This document shows, piece by piece, positions 1 through 6,923 of a stretch of DNA of 9,716 nucleotides (the first letter of the stretch is position 1; every line of letters begins with the position of its first letter). Source of the stretch: an uncultured Acetobacteraceae bacterium (lineage in GTDB: Bacteria; Pseudomonadota; Alphaproteobacteria; Acetobacterales; Acetobacteraceae); assembly GCA_937930165.1 (NCBI GenBank), contig CALGVL010000201.1, positions 1 through 9,716 of the forward strand. Reading direction: 5' to 3'. A program made the translations under genes and the position numbers. Below the pieces are notes generated by a model. The model searched no databases, was not told the origin of the DNA, and saw only the letters and a program-made list of their open reading frames with translations.

Positions 1-15
1 CCCCGCGACTGCGGC

Positions 16-1665
16 ATGATCTTCGGCCCCGCCCCGCTGGGGGAGGCGCGCGGCGCCATCCTCGCCCACGCCACCCCTCTCAACGACAGGGTGCTGAAGG
101 CGGGCTCCGTGCTCGACCATGCGGCGATCGCTGCGCTGGAAGCGGCAGGCCATGCCCATGTGGTCGTCGCCCGGCCGGAAGCCGGCGAGGTGCCGGCGGA
201 CGAGGCCGCCCACCGCCTGGCCGATGCCGTAGGCGGGCCGCTGCTCGCCCGCTCCCGCGCCTCCGCGGGCCGGGTCGAACTGTCTGCGGAATCCGCCGGC
301 CTGCTGGTGGTGGATGCCGCCGCGGTGGACCGGGTGAACCTGCTGGACGAGGCGCTGACCATCGCCACCCTGGCCTCCCATGTCCCGGTGGCGACGGGGG
401 AGAAGGTAGCAGCCGTCAGGGTCATCCCTCTCGCCGTCCCCGAGAGGCTGCTGGAGGTGGCCGAGGCTCTGGCACGGCAGGGATCGCCGCTGCTCTCCAT
501 CCATCCCTTTCGCCCGCTCAGGGTGGGGTTGGTCCTCACCGAGTTGCCAGGGATGAAGGGCAGCGTCCCTGACGGCAGGGTGGCGGCGATGCAGGAGCGC
601 GTGCAGCGTCTCGGCGGCACTCTGCTGCCGCCCGAGCGCTGCCGGCACGAGGTACCCGCCCTGGCGGAGACACTGGCTCGCCTGCGTCGCGCTGGAGCGC
701 AATTGCTGGTCATTGCCGGTGCCTCCGCCGTGATGGACCGGCGCGATGTGGGCCCGGCGGCCATCATGCGCGCCGGCGGCGCCATCACCCATTTCGGCAT
801 GCCGGCGGATCCGGGCGGCCGGCTTTGCCTCGGCCAGATAGACGACATCCCGGCCATCATCCTGCCGGACAGCGCCGATACACCCGGGCCGGACGGATTG
901 GATCAGGTGCTATGGCGCCTCTTCGCCGGGCGGCCGGTGCAGCCGGAGGACATCATGCGGATGGGCGTCGGCGGGCTGCGGCGGGCGGCCGGGGCCCTGC
1001 CTTCGCCGTGCGGGCAGGCGGATGGCGCCACCGCCGCGGGCCATGCCCCGTACCCGCCCCGCAAGGTCGCGGCGCTGGTGCTGGCCGCCGGCCGTTCCAG
1101 CCGCATGGCGCCGCGGAACAAGCTCCTGGTGCCGGATGACCTGGGCGTGCCGATGGTGGCGCGGGTGGTGGACAATGTACTCGCCTCCCGCGCGCGTCCC
1201 GTGGTGGTGGTGACCGGGCATGAGCGCGAGCGGGTGGAGGCGATCCTCGCCGGCCGCCCGGTCCGCTTCGTCCATGCGGAGGCCTATGCGGAGGGACTCT
1301 CGGCCAGCCTCAAGGCCGGGCTGGCTGCCCTGCCGCCGGATGCGGAGGGGGTGGTGGTCTGCCTCGGCGACATGCCGCTGGTGACGGGCGCCGTGATCGA
1401 CCGGCTGATCGCCGCGTTCGACCCGGCGCAGGGCCGCGCCATCGTCCTGCCGAGCTTCCGCGGGAAACGGGGCAACCCCGTGCTCTGGTCCACGGAATTC
1501 CTGCCGGAGATGATGCGCATCACCGGCGATACCGGCGCCCGGCAACTGATCCGCCGGCATAGCGACCGGCTCGCCGAGGTGGAGATGGCCGATGACGCCG
1601 TGCTGCGCGACTTCGACACCGCGGAGACGCTGAAGACCGCGCCGGGCTTCGCCGGGGTCAAGTAG
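16..1665 (+). CDS. MoeA-like molybdopterin-binding domain fused to MobA/MocA-like nucleotidyltransferase
   Basis: The 549-residue cytoplasmic protein joins two molybdenum-cofactor domains. Residues 1-330 resemble the molybdopterin-binding (MoeA/MogA-like) fold. They open with the family-typical FGPAPLGEARGAILAH, and residues 233-250 carry the GxSxxxDxxD-like stretch (GASAVMDRRDVG), followed by GMPADPGGRL at 261-270. Residues 350-549 form a MobA/MocA-type NTP transferase: LAAGRSSRM (356-364) with Lys369 is the nucleotide-binding loop, CLGDMP (449-454) holds the metal-binding Asp, and RGNPVL (485-490), GDTGAR (504-509) and DFDT (532-535) are conserved downstream motifs. Proteins of this kind attach CMP or GMP to molybdopterin for xanthine-dehydrogenase or CO-dehydrogenase type enzymes; which nucleotide cannot be read here. 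The ATG at 16 is chosen because the family begins at this residue. It also sits in an ATGA, and the other frame reads open to TGA at 17-19, so an upstream gene (often XdhC-like in such operons) may overlap. The fusion is a known architecture. Family assignment is firm; the exact substrate is inferred. Confidence 0.9.
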   Translation: MIFGPAPLGEARGAILAHATPLNDRVLKAGSVLDHAAIAALEAAGHAHVVVARPEAGEVPADEAAHRLADAVGGPLLARSRASAGRVELSAESAGLLVVDAAAVDRVNLLDEALTIATLASHVPVATGEKVAAVRVIPLAVPERLLEVAEALARQGSPLLSIHPFRPLRVGLVLTELPGMKGSVPDGRVAAMQERVQRLGGTLLPPERCRHEVPALAETLARLRRAGAQLLVIAGASAVMDRRDVGPAAIMRAGGAITHFGMPADPGGRLCLGQIDDIPAIILPDSADTPGPDGLDQVLWRLFAGRPVQPEDIMRMGVGGLRRAAGALPSPCGQADGATAAGHAPYPPRKVAALVLAAGRSSRMAPRNKLLVPDDLGVPMVARVVDNVLASRARPVVVVTGHERERVEAILAGRPVRFVHAEAYAEGLSASLKAGLAALPPDAEGVVVCLGDMPLVTGAVIDRLIAAFDPAQGRAIVLPSFRGKRGNPVLWSTEFLPEMMRITGDTGARQLIRRHSDRLAEVEMADDAVLRDFDTAETLKTAPGFAGVK

Positions 1666-1737
1666 GCAGCGCCCAGGCCCTTCCCGTCCCTAGCACGGGC
1701 CGGGATAGCGCCGGATGGCTGCCCTCTCCCGGCTCCC

Positions 1738-1761
1738 GCAGGCAATCAGGCGATTGCCTGC
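1738..1761. terminator. Perfect hairpin at the convergent gene junction
   Basis: A perfect 10-bp inverted repeat (GCAGGCAATC / GATTGCCTGC) with a 4-base loop lies at the 3' end of the minus-strand amidase and overlaps its stop codon (TGA, complement of 1746-1748). It is about 70 bp after the stop of the convergent molybdenum-cofactor gene, so it could serve as a shared transcript end. There is no T-run on either side, so it is not a textbook intrinsic terminator. Its role is inferred from position. Confidence 0.4.
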
Positions 1762-3038
1762 CGCACCCACTCGGCCCAGGCCAGCGCCTCCCGGTCCCGG
1801 CCGATGCCGGTCACGATCTGCACGCCCAGCGGCAGTCCCTTCGGCCCCGTGCCCGCCGGCACGGTCACGCAGGGCACATGCAGCGCGGTCCAGAGCAGGT
1901 TGAAGGCCGGGTCGCCGGTCCAGCCGAGCCCTTCCGGCGCCTCGCCCGGGGCGCTCGGGGTCAGCAGCGCGTCGAAGGGGGCGATCACATCGGCAAAGGC
2001 AGCGCGGGCGGCAGCGAAGGCGGCGCGCGCTTCCTCCAGCTTCGAGAGGGGCTGCGACCGGGCCCAGCCCATCCGCTCCCGCAGTTCCGCCGAGAGCTGC
2101 GCCTCGGCCTGGTCCAATTCCCAGGCCAGGGCCTCGGCGGTCTCCATGTTCATCACATAGGGATGCGCCTCCTGCGCCGCGGCGACCACGGGCGGTAGTT
2201 CCACAGGAGTCACGCTGGCCCCTGCCTTCGCCGCAGCGCTGGCCACCCGGTCCAGCAACGCCCGCGTCTCCGGTGCTGCCTGATCAACCGCCGGGCCGAG
2301 GCAGAGGCCAAGCCGCGGTGCCCGGCCGGGCTTCGCCTCGGGGTCGCCGAAATCGCGGCCGGTGACGCCGGACATGAACAGGGCGCAATCCCCCACCGTG
2401 CGGGCGATGACGCCGATGGTGTCGAGCGATTCGCTCATCACCTTCATGCCGGCGCGGTGCAGGGTGCCGAAGCTCGGCTTGAAGCCGGCGACGCCGCAGA
2501 AGGCGGCGGGGCGGATCACGCTGCCCGCCGTCTGGGTGCCGTAGCCGGCATGGAAGAAGCCCGCCGCCGCCCCGGCTGCTGAGCCGGAGGAGGAGCCGCC
2601 CGGCGTATGCGCCGGATTGTGCGGATTGGCCGTTGGCCCCGGGTGCCGGGTGGCGAATTCCGTCGTCACCGTCTTACCGACGACGATAGCCCCCGCACGC
2701 CGCGCCAGGGCGACGCAGGCCGCATCCGCGCGCGGCCGGTGCCCGGCCCAGACCGGCGAGCCGTATTGCGAAGGCATGTCGGCGGTGTCCAGCACATCCT
2801 TCACGCCGAGGGCGAGGCCGTGCAGCGCCCCCCTCGCCCGCCCCGCCCTCTGCTCCGCATCCGCCCGCGCCGCCCCGCGGCGGGCCGCCGCGGGGGCGAG
2901 CCAGGCGAAGACGCGTAGCGCCTCCTCCCGTGCGGCGATGCGGTCCAGCAGCGCCTCCATCAGCTCGGTTGCGGAGAGGCTGCCGGCGCGCAGGCGGCGG
3001 GCGGCCTCGGTGGCGGAGAGGTCGGCGAGCTCGGTCAT
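1746..3038 (-). CDS. Amidase signature family hydrolase
   Basis: The 430-residue enzyme of the amidase signature family hydrolyses C-N bonds of amides through a Ser-cisSer-Lys triad. All three residues are visible: Lys80 in GVKD, cis-Ser149 in the PGGSSSGSAAG loop (146-156) and nucleophile Ser173 in TQTAGSVIRPAAFCG. The 24-residue gap between the two serines equals that of fatty-acid amide hydrolase and malonamidase E2. The usual TGGSIR reads TAGSVIR here, a common variant. The C-terminal part keeps the family's PSAPGEAP (361-368) and VPCVTVPAG with GLPLGVQIV (388-409). There is no signal peptide, so it is cytoplasmic. At 430 residues it is slightly short but complete for a stand-alone amidase; no GatB or GatC gene is nearby and the sequence lacks GatA character. 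The substrate cannot be predicted. It is transcribed convergently to the molybdenum-cofactor gene and divergently from the 177-aa gene. The ATG at 3038 is preceded only by a weak ribosome-binding site. Confidence 0.93.
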   Translation of the reverse strand: MTELADLSATEAARRLRAGSLSATELMEALLDRIAAREEALRVFAWLAPAAARRGAARADAEQRAGRARGALHGLALGVKDVLDTADMPSQYGSPVWAGHRPRADAACVALARRAGAIVVGKTVTTEFATRHPGPTANPHNPAHTPGGSSSGSAAGAAAGFFHAGYGTQTAGSVIRPAAFCGVAGFKPSFGTLHRAGMKVMSESLDTIGVIARTVGDCALFMSGVTGRDFGDPEAKPGRAPRLGLCLGPAVDQAAPETRALLDRVASAAAKAGASVTPVELPPVVAAAQEAHPYVMNMETAEALAWELDQAEAQLSAELRERMGWARSQPLSKLEEARAAFAAARAAFADVIAPFDALLTPSAPGEAPEGLGWTGDPAFNLLWTALHVPCVTVPAGTGPKGLPLGVQIVTGIGRDREALAWAEWVRQAIA

Positions 3039-3138
3039 GTGGACAGCCTGCTTGAGTGGCGCGGCGCGTCAAGGGCCAACCGGGGCCGCGGGCTCCCGCA
3101 TGCCATCCCCGGGCGCAACATGGCTGGCGGGCGCCGCC
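3039..3138. promoter_or_regulatory. Divergent intergenic region
   Basis: These 100 bp separate the minus-strand amidase from the plus-strand 177-aa gene and should contain the promoters of both. I cannot identify a convincing sigma-70 -35/-10 pair in it. A short dyad (CTTGA ... TCAAG with a GC-rich centre) lies near its amidase end. The call rests only on gene orientation. Confidence 0.35.
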
Positions 3139-3672
3139 ATGCAGGCCCAAATTGGGCCGATGCCTGCCTCGATCCATGTGGCCCGCGCGCCCGATGGTGC
3201 GCTCACCTATCTGGTGCCCCTGCCTCCCGAACGCCTCCCCGCCGTCCCGCCGGGGGAGCTACTGGCTGCCTGGGCGCTCGCCCGGCAGGCGGCGGCGCGG
3301 CGGCGCTGGGGACCGCCGCGCCTGCTCCAATTCGCCCGGCCCGAAGGCGACTCGACACGCATCGCAATCGCCGACCCCGATGCCGGCGCCTGGGCGGAGG
3401 CCATCGACTCGGCCATCGGGCTGGAGACCTTCTCCGGCCTCGCCCTCTGCCTGCGCCTGCTGGCGCTGGTCGAGGTGCTGGCCCGTGCCGCGTGGCTGGA
3501 GCCGCTCTTCGAGGTGACGCCGGACGGGATCGACCTGCACCCCTCGCTGCTCTCCGCCGCCGCGACCATGCCGCTCGACGCCGGGGCGCGGTTCGACGAA
3601 GCTGGGCTCCGGCGCCTATTGTCGCGACCGCTGCCGCAAGGCGGCGCCCATGGAACGACGGGATCCGCATGA
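3139..3672 (+). CDS. Hypothetical protein, first gene of an ATGA-coupled pair
   Basis: I do not recognise this 177-residue protein. It shows no signal peptide, no clear membrane segment and no catalytic motif. A proline-rich stretch (LVPLPPERLPAVPPGE, 25-40) is followed by an Ala/Arg-rich helix (41-58), then a Leu/Ala-rich helix broken by arginines around 98-120, more likely amphipathic than transmembrane, and a low-complexity C-terminus. Reality is supported by protein-like composition running cleanly to a stop, by the ATGA overlap with the lipoprotein gene downstream, and by the other frames being poorer. Two starts are possible: ATG 3139, with a GGCGGGC-like site upstream, and ATG 3160, which would give 170 residues starting MPASIHVARAP. 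A perfect palindrome lies between them. An open frame continues upstream across the amidase on the opposite strand, but that part is its antisense shadow. Function is unknown. Confidence 0.65.
   Translation: MQAQIGPMPASIHVARAPDGALTYLVPLPPERLPAVPPGELLAAWALARQAAARRRWGPPRLLQFARPEGDSTRIAIADPDAGAWAEAIDSAIGLETFSGLALCLRLLALVEVLARAAWLEPLFEVTPDGIDLHPSLLSAAATMPLDAGARFDEAGLRRLLSRPLPQGGAHGTTGSA
3144..3158. repeat. Perfect 15-bp palindrome between two candidate start codons
   Basis: GGCCCAA-A-TTGGGCC is a perfect dyad with one central base. It lies between ATG 3139 and ATG 3160. If translation starts at 3160, the dyad covers the ribosome-binding region or leader and could be an operator. If it starts at 3139, it is just coding sequence. 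Its function is not established. Confidence 0.4.
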
Positions 3673-4142
3673 ACCGCTTGCTGCTTCCTCTTCTCGCCCT
3701 TCTTGCTGCGGGCCTCGCCGCCTGCGGTGGTGCCGATCCCGCGATCGTACCCGCCTCCCCGCTGCTCGGCGCGCCGCGGACGGCGCCCGCCGGGCCGCCC
3801 ACGGCCGTGCCGGCCAATCCCGGCACGCCTTCCAGGCCGGGCGAGATCTATACCGGGCCGGCCGCGGTGACACGGCGCGACGAGGCCGCGGTCGCCGCTG
3901 CCTGCCGCCGCGAGGCCGACCGCATCGTCACCTTCCGCGACCGCGGGCAATTGATGCGGGAGGATGACCGCGACGCCCGAGTCGGCACCGATGCCAGCAT
4001 CTATGCCCGCCGGATGGAGACCGACCGGCTCAGCCGCCTCTTCGAGCGCGACCAGATCGCCGCGGAATGCATCAGGCAGAACACCGGCAGCCCACCGCAG
4101 CAGCAGCAGGCCCAGCCGCCGCAGCCGCAGCCGCGCCGATAG
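3669..4142 (+). CDS. Small lipoprotein with Pro/Gln-rich tail
   Basis: The 157-residue exported protein starts with a type II signal peptide: MNR, a hydrophobic core (residues 4-15), then lipobox L16-A-A-C19. Processing and lipidation would therefore occur at Cys19, anchoring it to a membrane facing the periplasm. After a flexible Pro/Ala-rich linker (20-60), residues 65-136 form a charged, probably helical region with two further cysteines (C79 and C134) that could form a disulfide. The end (142-157) is a Pro/Gln tail encoded by CAG/CCG repeats. I do not recognise a named family. The ATG overlaps the upstream stop (ATGA), suggesting translational coupling with the 177-aa gene. The stop TAG (4140-4142) is in the same frame as the MFS gene that follows, only 15 bp away. 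The lipoprotein call is firm; its role is unknown. Confidence 0.82.
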   Translation: MNRLLLPLLALLAAGLAACGGADPAIVPASPLLGAPRTAPAGPPTAVPANPGTPSRPGEIYTGPAAVTRRDEAAVAAACRREADRIVTFRDRGQLMREDDRDARVGTDASIYARRMETDRLSRLFERDQIAAECIRQNTGSPPQQQQAQPPQPQPRR

Positions 4143-4146
4143 CGGT

Positions 4147-4152
4147 GGGAGG
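4147..4152 (+). promoter_or_regulatory. Shine-Dalgarno sequence in front of a CTG codon
   Basis: GGGAGG lies 5 bases before CTG 4158 and 113 bases before the first conventional in-frame start, GTG 4266. Its position decides the start of the MFS gene: it fits CTG 4158 and is useless for GTG 4266. No other gene starts here in any frame; for example GTG 4145 runs into TGA within four codons. Confidence 0.6.
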
Positions 4153-4157
4153 CTGAC

Positions 4158-5435
4158 CTGGGTTTCCGCCGCCTCGCCTCCACCGGTGCGCTCGGCCGCG
4201 CCCTGTCGCACCGCAACGCCCGGCTCTTCTTCTCCGCCTCGCTCATCTCCTGGACCGGCCTCTGGGTGCATCGCATCGCGGTGACCTGGCTGGCCTGGGA
4301 GATGACGCACAGCGCCTTCTGGGTCGGACTGGTCGCCTTCTGCGACCTGGCCCCGGCGGTGGTGTTCAGCCCGATCGCGGGCGCCGTCGCGGACCGCATG
4401 GACCGGGTGCACCTCACCATGCTCTCCCAGGCGACCATCGGCCTGGAGGCGGCGACGGTGGGGGTGCTGGTGTCAACCGGCAACCTGACCATCGGCCTGC
4501 TGCTGGCGGCGGAGACGGTCAGTGGCATCGCCGCCAGCTTCTCCCAGCCCGCCCGGCAGAGCCTGCTGCCCGGCCTGGTGCCGCAGGCCGACCTGCCGGC
4601 GGCGGTGGCTTGCAACTCACTCTGTTACAACATCGCCCGCTTCATTGGCCCGGCCATCGCCGGGCCGGTGATCGCCGCCTGGGGCGTGGTGCCGGCGGTG
4701 GGCTTCAATTGCCTCGCCTACATCATGGCGACCTGCACCATGCCGCAGCTTCGCGTGGAGACGGCGCAGCGGCGCGGCCATGCCTCGAAGCGAAGCATCT
4801 GGGCCGAGACCCTGGCCGGCTTCCGCTATGCCGGGCTGCATCCGGGGATCGGGCCACTGCTGCTGTTTGCCGCCATCGCCTCCGTGCTGATGCGCGGCGT
4901 GCAGGAGATCCTGCCGCCCTATGTGGAGCGGCTGTTCGAGCGCGGGCCGGACGGGCTCGCCATGCTGACGGCCTGCATCGGCATCGGCGCGCTGCTCTCC
5001 GGGCTGTGGGTGGCCAATCGCGGCCGGCTGGCCGGCACGGCGGCGTTGGCGGTCGGCGCGGTGGCGGCGCAGGCGACCTTCACCATCGGCTTCGTCGCCA
5101 CCGGTTTCTTCCCCTTTGCCCTGCTCTGCGCCGCGCTGATGGGCGCCTCGGCCTCGGTGCACGGTATCTCGGTGCAGACCCTGGTGCAGAGCGCGGCCGA
5201 TCCCTCCATGCGCGGCCGGGTGATGAGCCTCTGGGGCATGATCACCCGCGCCTGCCCGGCCACCGGCGCGCTGGCACTGGGCGCGGCGGGGGAATTGCTG
5301 GGGCTGCGGCTGCCGACGCTGATCGCGATGCTGCTCTCGCTCCTGGTCGTCGCCTGGGGCATGAAACGCCTGCCGCGCATGGCGGAGGTGCTGGAAGGAA
5401 TCCGGGATCCGGCCGCGCTGCGGCGGCCGACATAG
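4158..5435 (+). CDS. MFS transporter (MFS_3 / EntS-like exporter family), probable CTG start
   Basis: The inner-membrane secondary transporter has about 12 membrane segments and 425 residues if begun at CTG 4158. Diagnostic parts, numbered from that codon, are HRNARLFFSASLISWTGLWVHR at 18-39 (start of helix 1), the loop 2-3 motif GAVADRMDR (75-83, the MFS motif A G-x-x-x-D-R), FSQPARQSLLPGLV (128-141) and ARFIGPAIAG (160-169). This pattern is typical of the MFS_3 group of enterobactin or drug exporters and usually means efflux of a small molecule. The first ATG/GTG/TTG in frame is GTG 4266, inside helix 1, and would remove the conserved N-terminus. The frame is closed upstream by the lipoprotein's TAG, so the start must lie in 4143-4266. 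CTG 4158 has a well-spaced GGGAGG. The gene follows the lipoprotein by 15 bp and precedes the oxidoreductase by 15 bp, so they are probably co-transcribed. The substrate is unknown. Confidence 0.85.
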   Translation: MGFRRLASTGALGRALSHRNARLFFSASLISWTGLWVHRIAVTWLAWEMTHSAFWVGLVAFCDLAPAVVFSPIAGAVADRMDRVHLTMLSQATIGLEAATVGVLVSTGNLTIGLLLAAETVSGIAASFSQPARQSLLPGLVPQADLPAAVACNSLCYNIARFIGPAIAGPVIAAWGVVPAVGFNCLAYIMATCTMPQLRVETAQRRGHASKRSIWAETLAGFRYAGLHPGIGPLLLFAAIASVLMRGVQEILPPYVERLFERGPDGLAMLTACIGIGALLSGLWVANRGRLAGTAALAVGAVAAQATFTIGFVATGFFPFALLCAALMGASASVHGISVQTLVQSAADPSMRGRVMSLWGMITRACPATGALALGAAGELLGLRLPTLIAMLLSLLVVAWGMKRLPRMAEVLEGIRDPAALRRPT

Positions 5436-5450
5436 AGGGGACAGACGAGG

Positions 5451-6425
5451 ATGCTGAAGGCCGCGATCGTGGGCATGGGCCGCTGGGGCCAGACGCTGGT
5501 GGAGAGCGTGCAGCGGAAGGAGGATGCGGGTATCCGCTTCGTCGCCGGCAGCACCCGCACGCCGGCCAAGGCCGAGGGCTGGGCCGCGGAACAGGGCATC
5601 CGCCTGCTGCCGGACTACCAGGCGGTGCTGAACGACCCGGAGGTGCAGGCGGTGGTCCTCGCCACGCCGCACAGCCAGCATGCGGAGCAGGTGATCGCCG
5701 CCGCCGCACGCGGCAAGCATGTCTTCGTCGAGAAGCCCTTCACCCTCAGCAAGGCGAGCGCCGAGGCGGCGGTCGCGGCCTGCCGCAAGGCCGGGGTGGT
5801 CCTGGCGCTCGGCCACAACCGCCGCTTCCTGCCGGCGGTGGCGGAGATGAAGCGGATGCTGGCGGAAGGCGCGCTCGGCACCGTGCTGCATGCCGAGGGG
5901 CATATCAGCGGCCCCGCCGCCTTCGCCTGGAAGGAGGGCATGTGGCGCGCCGACCGGGAGGAGAGCCCGCTCGGCGGCATGGGTGGCATGGGCATCCATA
6001 TGATCGACATGCTCATCAACCTGATGGGGCCCTTCGCCGGCGTTACCGTCGACTCCTTCCGCCGCGTCTCGACCCATGTGGACGACACCACGGCGATGCT
6101 GGCGCGGTTCCGCAGTGGCGCGACCTGCACCTTCGCCACCCTGGCGCTGGCGCCGCGCTACTGGCGGGTAGCGCTGTTCGGCACCAAGGGGCTGCTGGAG
6201 ATGGACGGGCAGGACCGGCTGCGCTTCCGCCCGACCGAGGGGCAGGAATGGGTCCGCGACTATCCGAAGACGGATATCGAGAATGCCGAGCTTGCCGCCT
6301 TCGCCCGTGCGGTGGCGGGCGGCCCGGCCTATCCCCTGCCGCTGGAGGAGGCGATCCACGGCGTCGCGGTCTTCGAGGCGATGATCGGTGCTGCGGCCTC
6401 CGGCAGCCGCTACGCGGTGCCGTGA
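5451..6425 (+). CDS. Gfo/Idh/MocA family NAD(P)-dependent oxidoreductase
   Basis: The 324-residue cytoplasmic enzyme has an N-terminal Rossmann domain with the dinucleotide loop GMGRWG (8-13), then ATPHSQHAEQ (71-80) and the family hallmark EKPF (94-97, Lys95 catalytic). GHNRRF (121-126) opens the second, alpha/beta domain. GGMGGMGIHMIDML (175-188) supplies the GxxxHxxD-like catalytic His183 and Asp186. Members oxidise or reduce hydroxyls of sugars, inositols and related compounds with NAD(P). The sequence does not show which substrate, and several dehydrogenase types would fit. Length is normal. ATG 5451 follows the MFS stop by 15 bp, with a GAGGGG at 5435-5440 and GAGG directly before the start. 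It is very likely in one transcript with the transporter, hinting that both handle a related metabolite, but this is inference. Confidence 0.92.
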   Translation: MLKAAIVGMGRWGQTLVESVQRKEDAGIRFVAGSTRTPAKAEGWAAEQGIRLLPDYQAVLNDPEVQAVVLATPHSQHAEQVIAAAARGKHVFVEKPFTLSKASAEAAVAACRKAGVVLALGHNRRFLPAVAEMKRMLAEGALGTVLHAEGHISGPAAFAWKEGMWRADREESPLGGMGGMGIHMIDMLINLMGPFAGVTVDSFRRVSTHVDDTTAMLARFRSGATCTFATLALAPRYWRVALFGTKGLLEMDGQDRLRFRPTEGQEWVRDYPKTDIENAELAAFARAVAGGPAYPLPLEEAIHGVAVFEAMIGAAASGSRYAVP

Positions 6426-6524
6426 TGCTCGGCAAGGTGTGATCGGGCTGGTACCACCGGTCCTGGCTTCCGCCGCCGCCCGCCAATACCATCGCGGGAG
6501 CGGAACGGAGACGGGACCGGGAGC

Positions 6525-6923
6525 ATGCGTTCCAGCATCGGAGGCCGGGGGCCAGGCCTTGCACTCGGCCTGTGGCTGGCCGGGACCATGCCTGGCCATG
6601 CGCAGGAGCGCATGGACATCATGCGGATCTTCGAGCAGTTCGTGATGGCGAAGGCCGCGGCGGCCCGGTGCGTTGCGCAGGAGACGGATCTCGACCGCAG
6701 CTGGTCGGCGAATTTCGCGACCATCATGCTCAGGAGCATCCAGGCCGTGCGCGAGCGGAACCCTGCCATCCCGGAGAGCCGGATCGACGCGGCGCTGCGC
6801 AGCCTCGCGGACCGGCTCCGGGCCAGCGTCGAAGCCCTGATCGACCGCGAGGGCTGCGCCTCGCCGGACGGCCAGCACCTGCAGCGGCTCTACCGGCAGC
6901 AGGCCTCGATGCGCCTGCCCTGA
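6525..6923 (+). CDS. Small secreted hypothetical protein
   Basis: The 132-residue protein begins with a signal peptide: Arg at 2 and 8, a hydrophobic core of about 11-20 (GLALGLWLAG) and a likely signal-peptidase I site after Ala26 (GHA|QERM). The mature part, about 106 residues, is charged and helical, with two cysteines (C49 and C111) that could form one disulfide in the periplasm. I recognise no domain. It follows the oxidoreductase by 99 bp, so it may or may not share its transcript. A GGGAGC-like site precedes the ATG. The signal peptide, good codon use and clean stop support a real gene; its function is unknown. Confidence 0.75.
   Translation: MRSSIGGRGPGLALGLWLAGTMPGHAQERMDIMRIFEQFVMAKAAAARCVAQETDLDRSWSANFATIMLRSIQAVRERNPAIPESRIDAALRSLADRLRASVEALIDREGCASPDGQHLQRLYRQQASMRLP

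Noticed and set aside
2..19. Possible 3' end of an upstream gene ending in TGA at 17-19 with ATGA overlap
   Set aside because: Only five codons are visible, too little to support a feature; it is mentioned as context for the first gene.
1746..3038. Amidase as GatA of the glutamyl-tRNA amidotransferase
   Set aside because: There are no gatB/gatC neighbours, the length is shorter than GatA, and the TQTAGSVIRP motif is that of general amidases.
2617..3138. Long plus-strand open frame that would extend the 177-aa gene to 351 residues
   Set aside because: This part is antisense to the amidase, whose catalytic motifs are intact on the other strand, and its translation is Arg/Ala/Ser low-complexity. 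Only the portion from 3139 looks like protein.
4610..6442. 610-residue plus-strand frame and a 753-residue minus-strand frame (4617-6878)
   Set aside because: Both are shadows of the MFS and oxidoreductase genes in GC-rich DNA; their translations are Arg/Gly/Ala/His-rich with no motif.
6426..6524. Distant inverted repeat CCGGTCC / GGACCGG after the oxidoreductase gene
   Set aside because: Seven-base arms more than 50 bp apart are expected by chance in DNA of this GC content.
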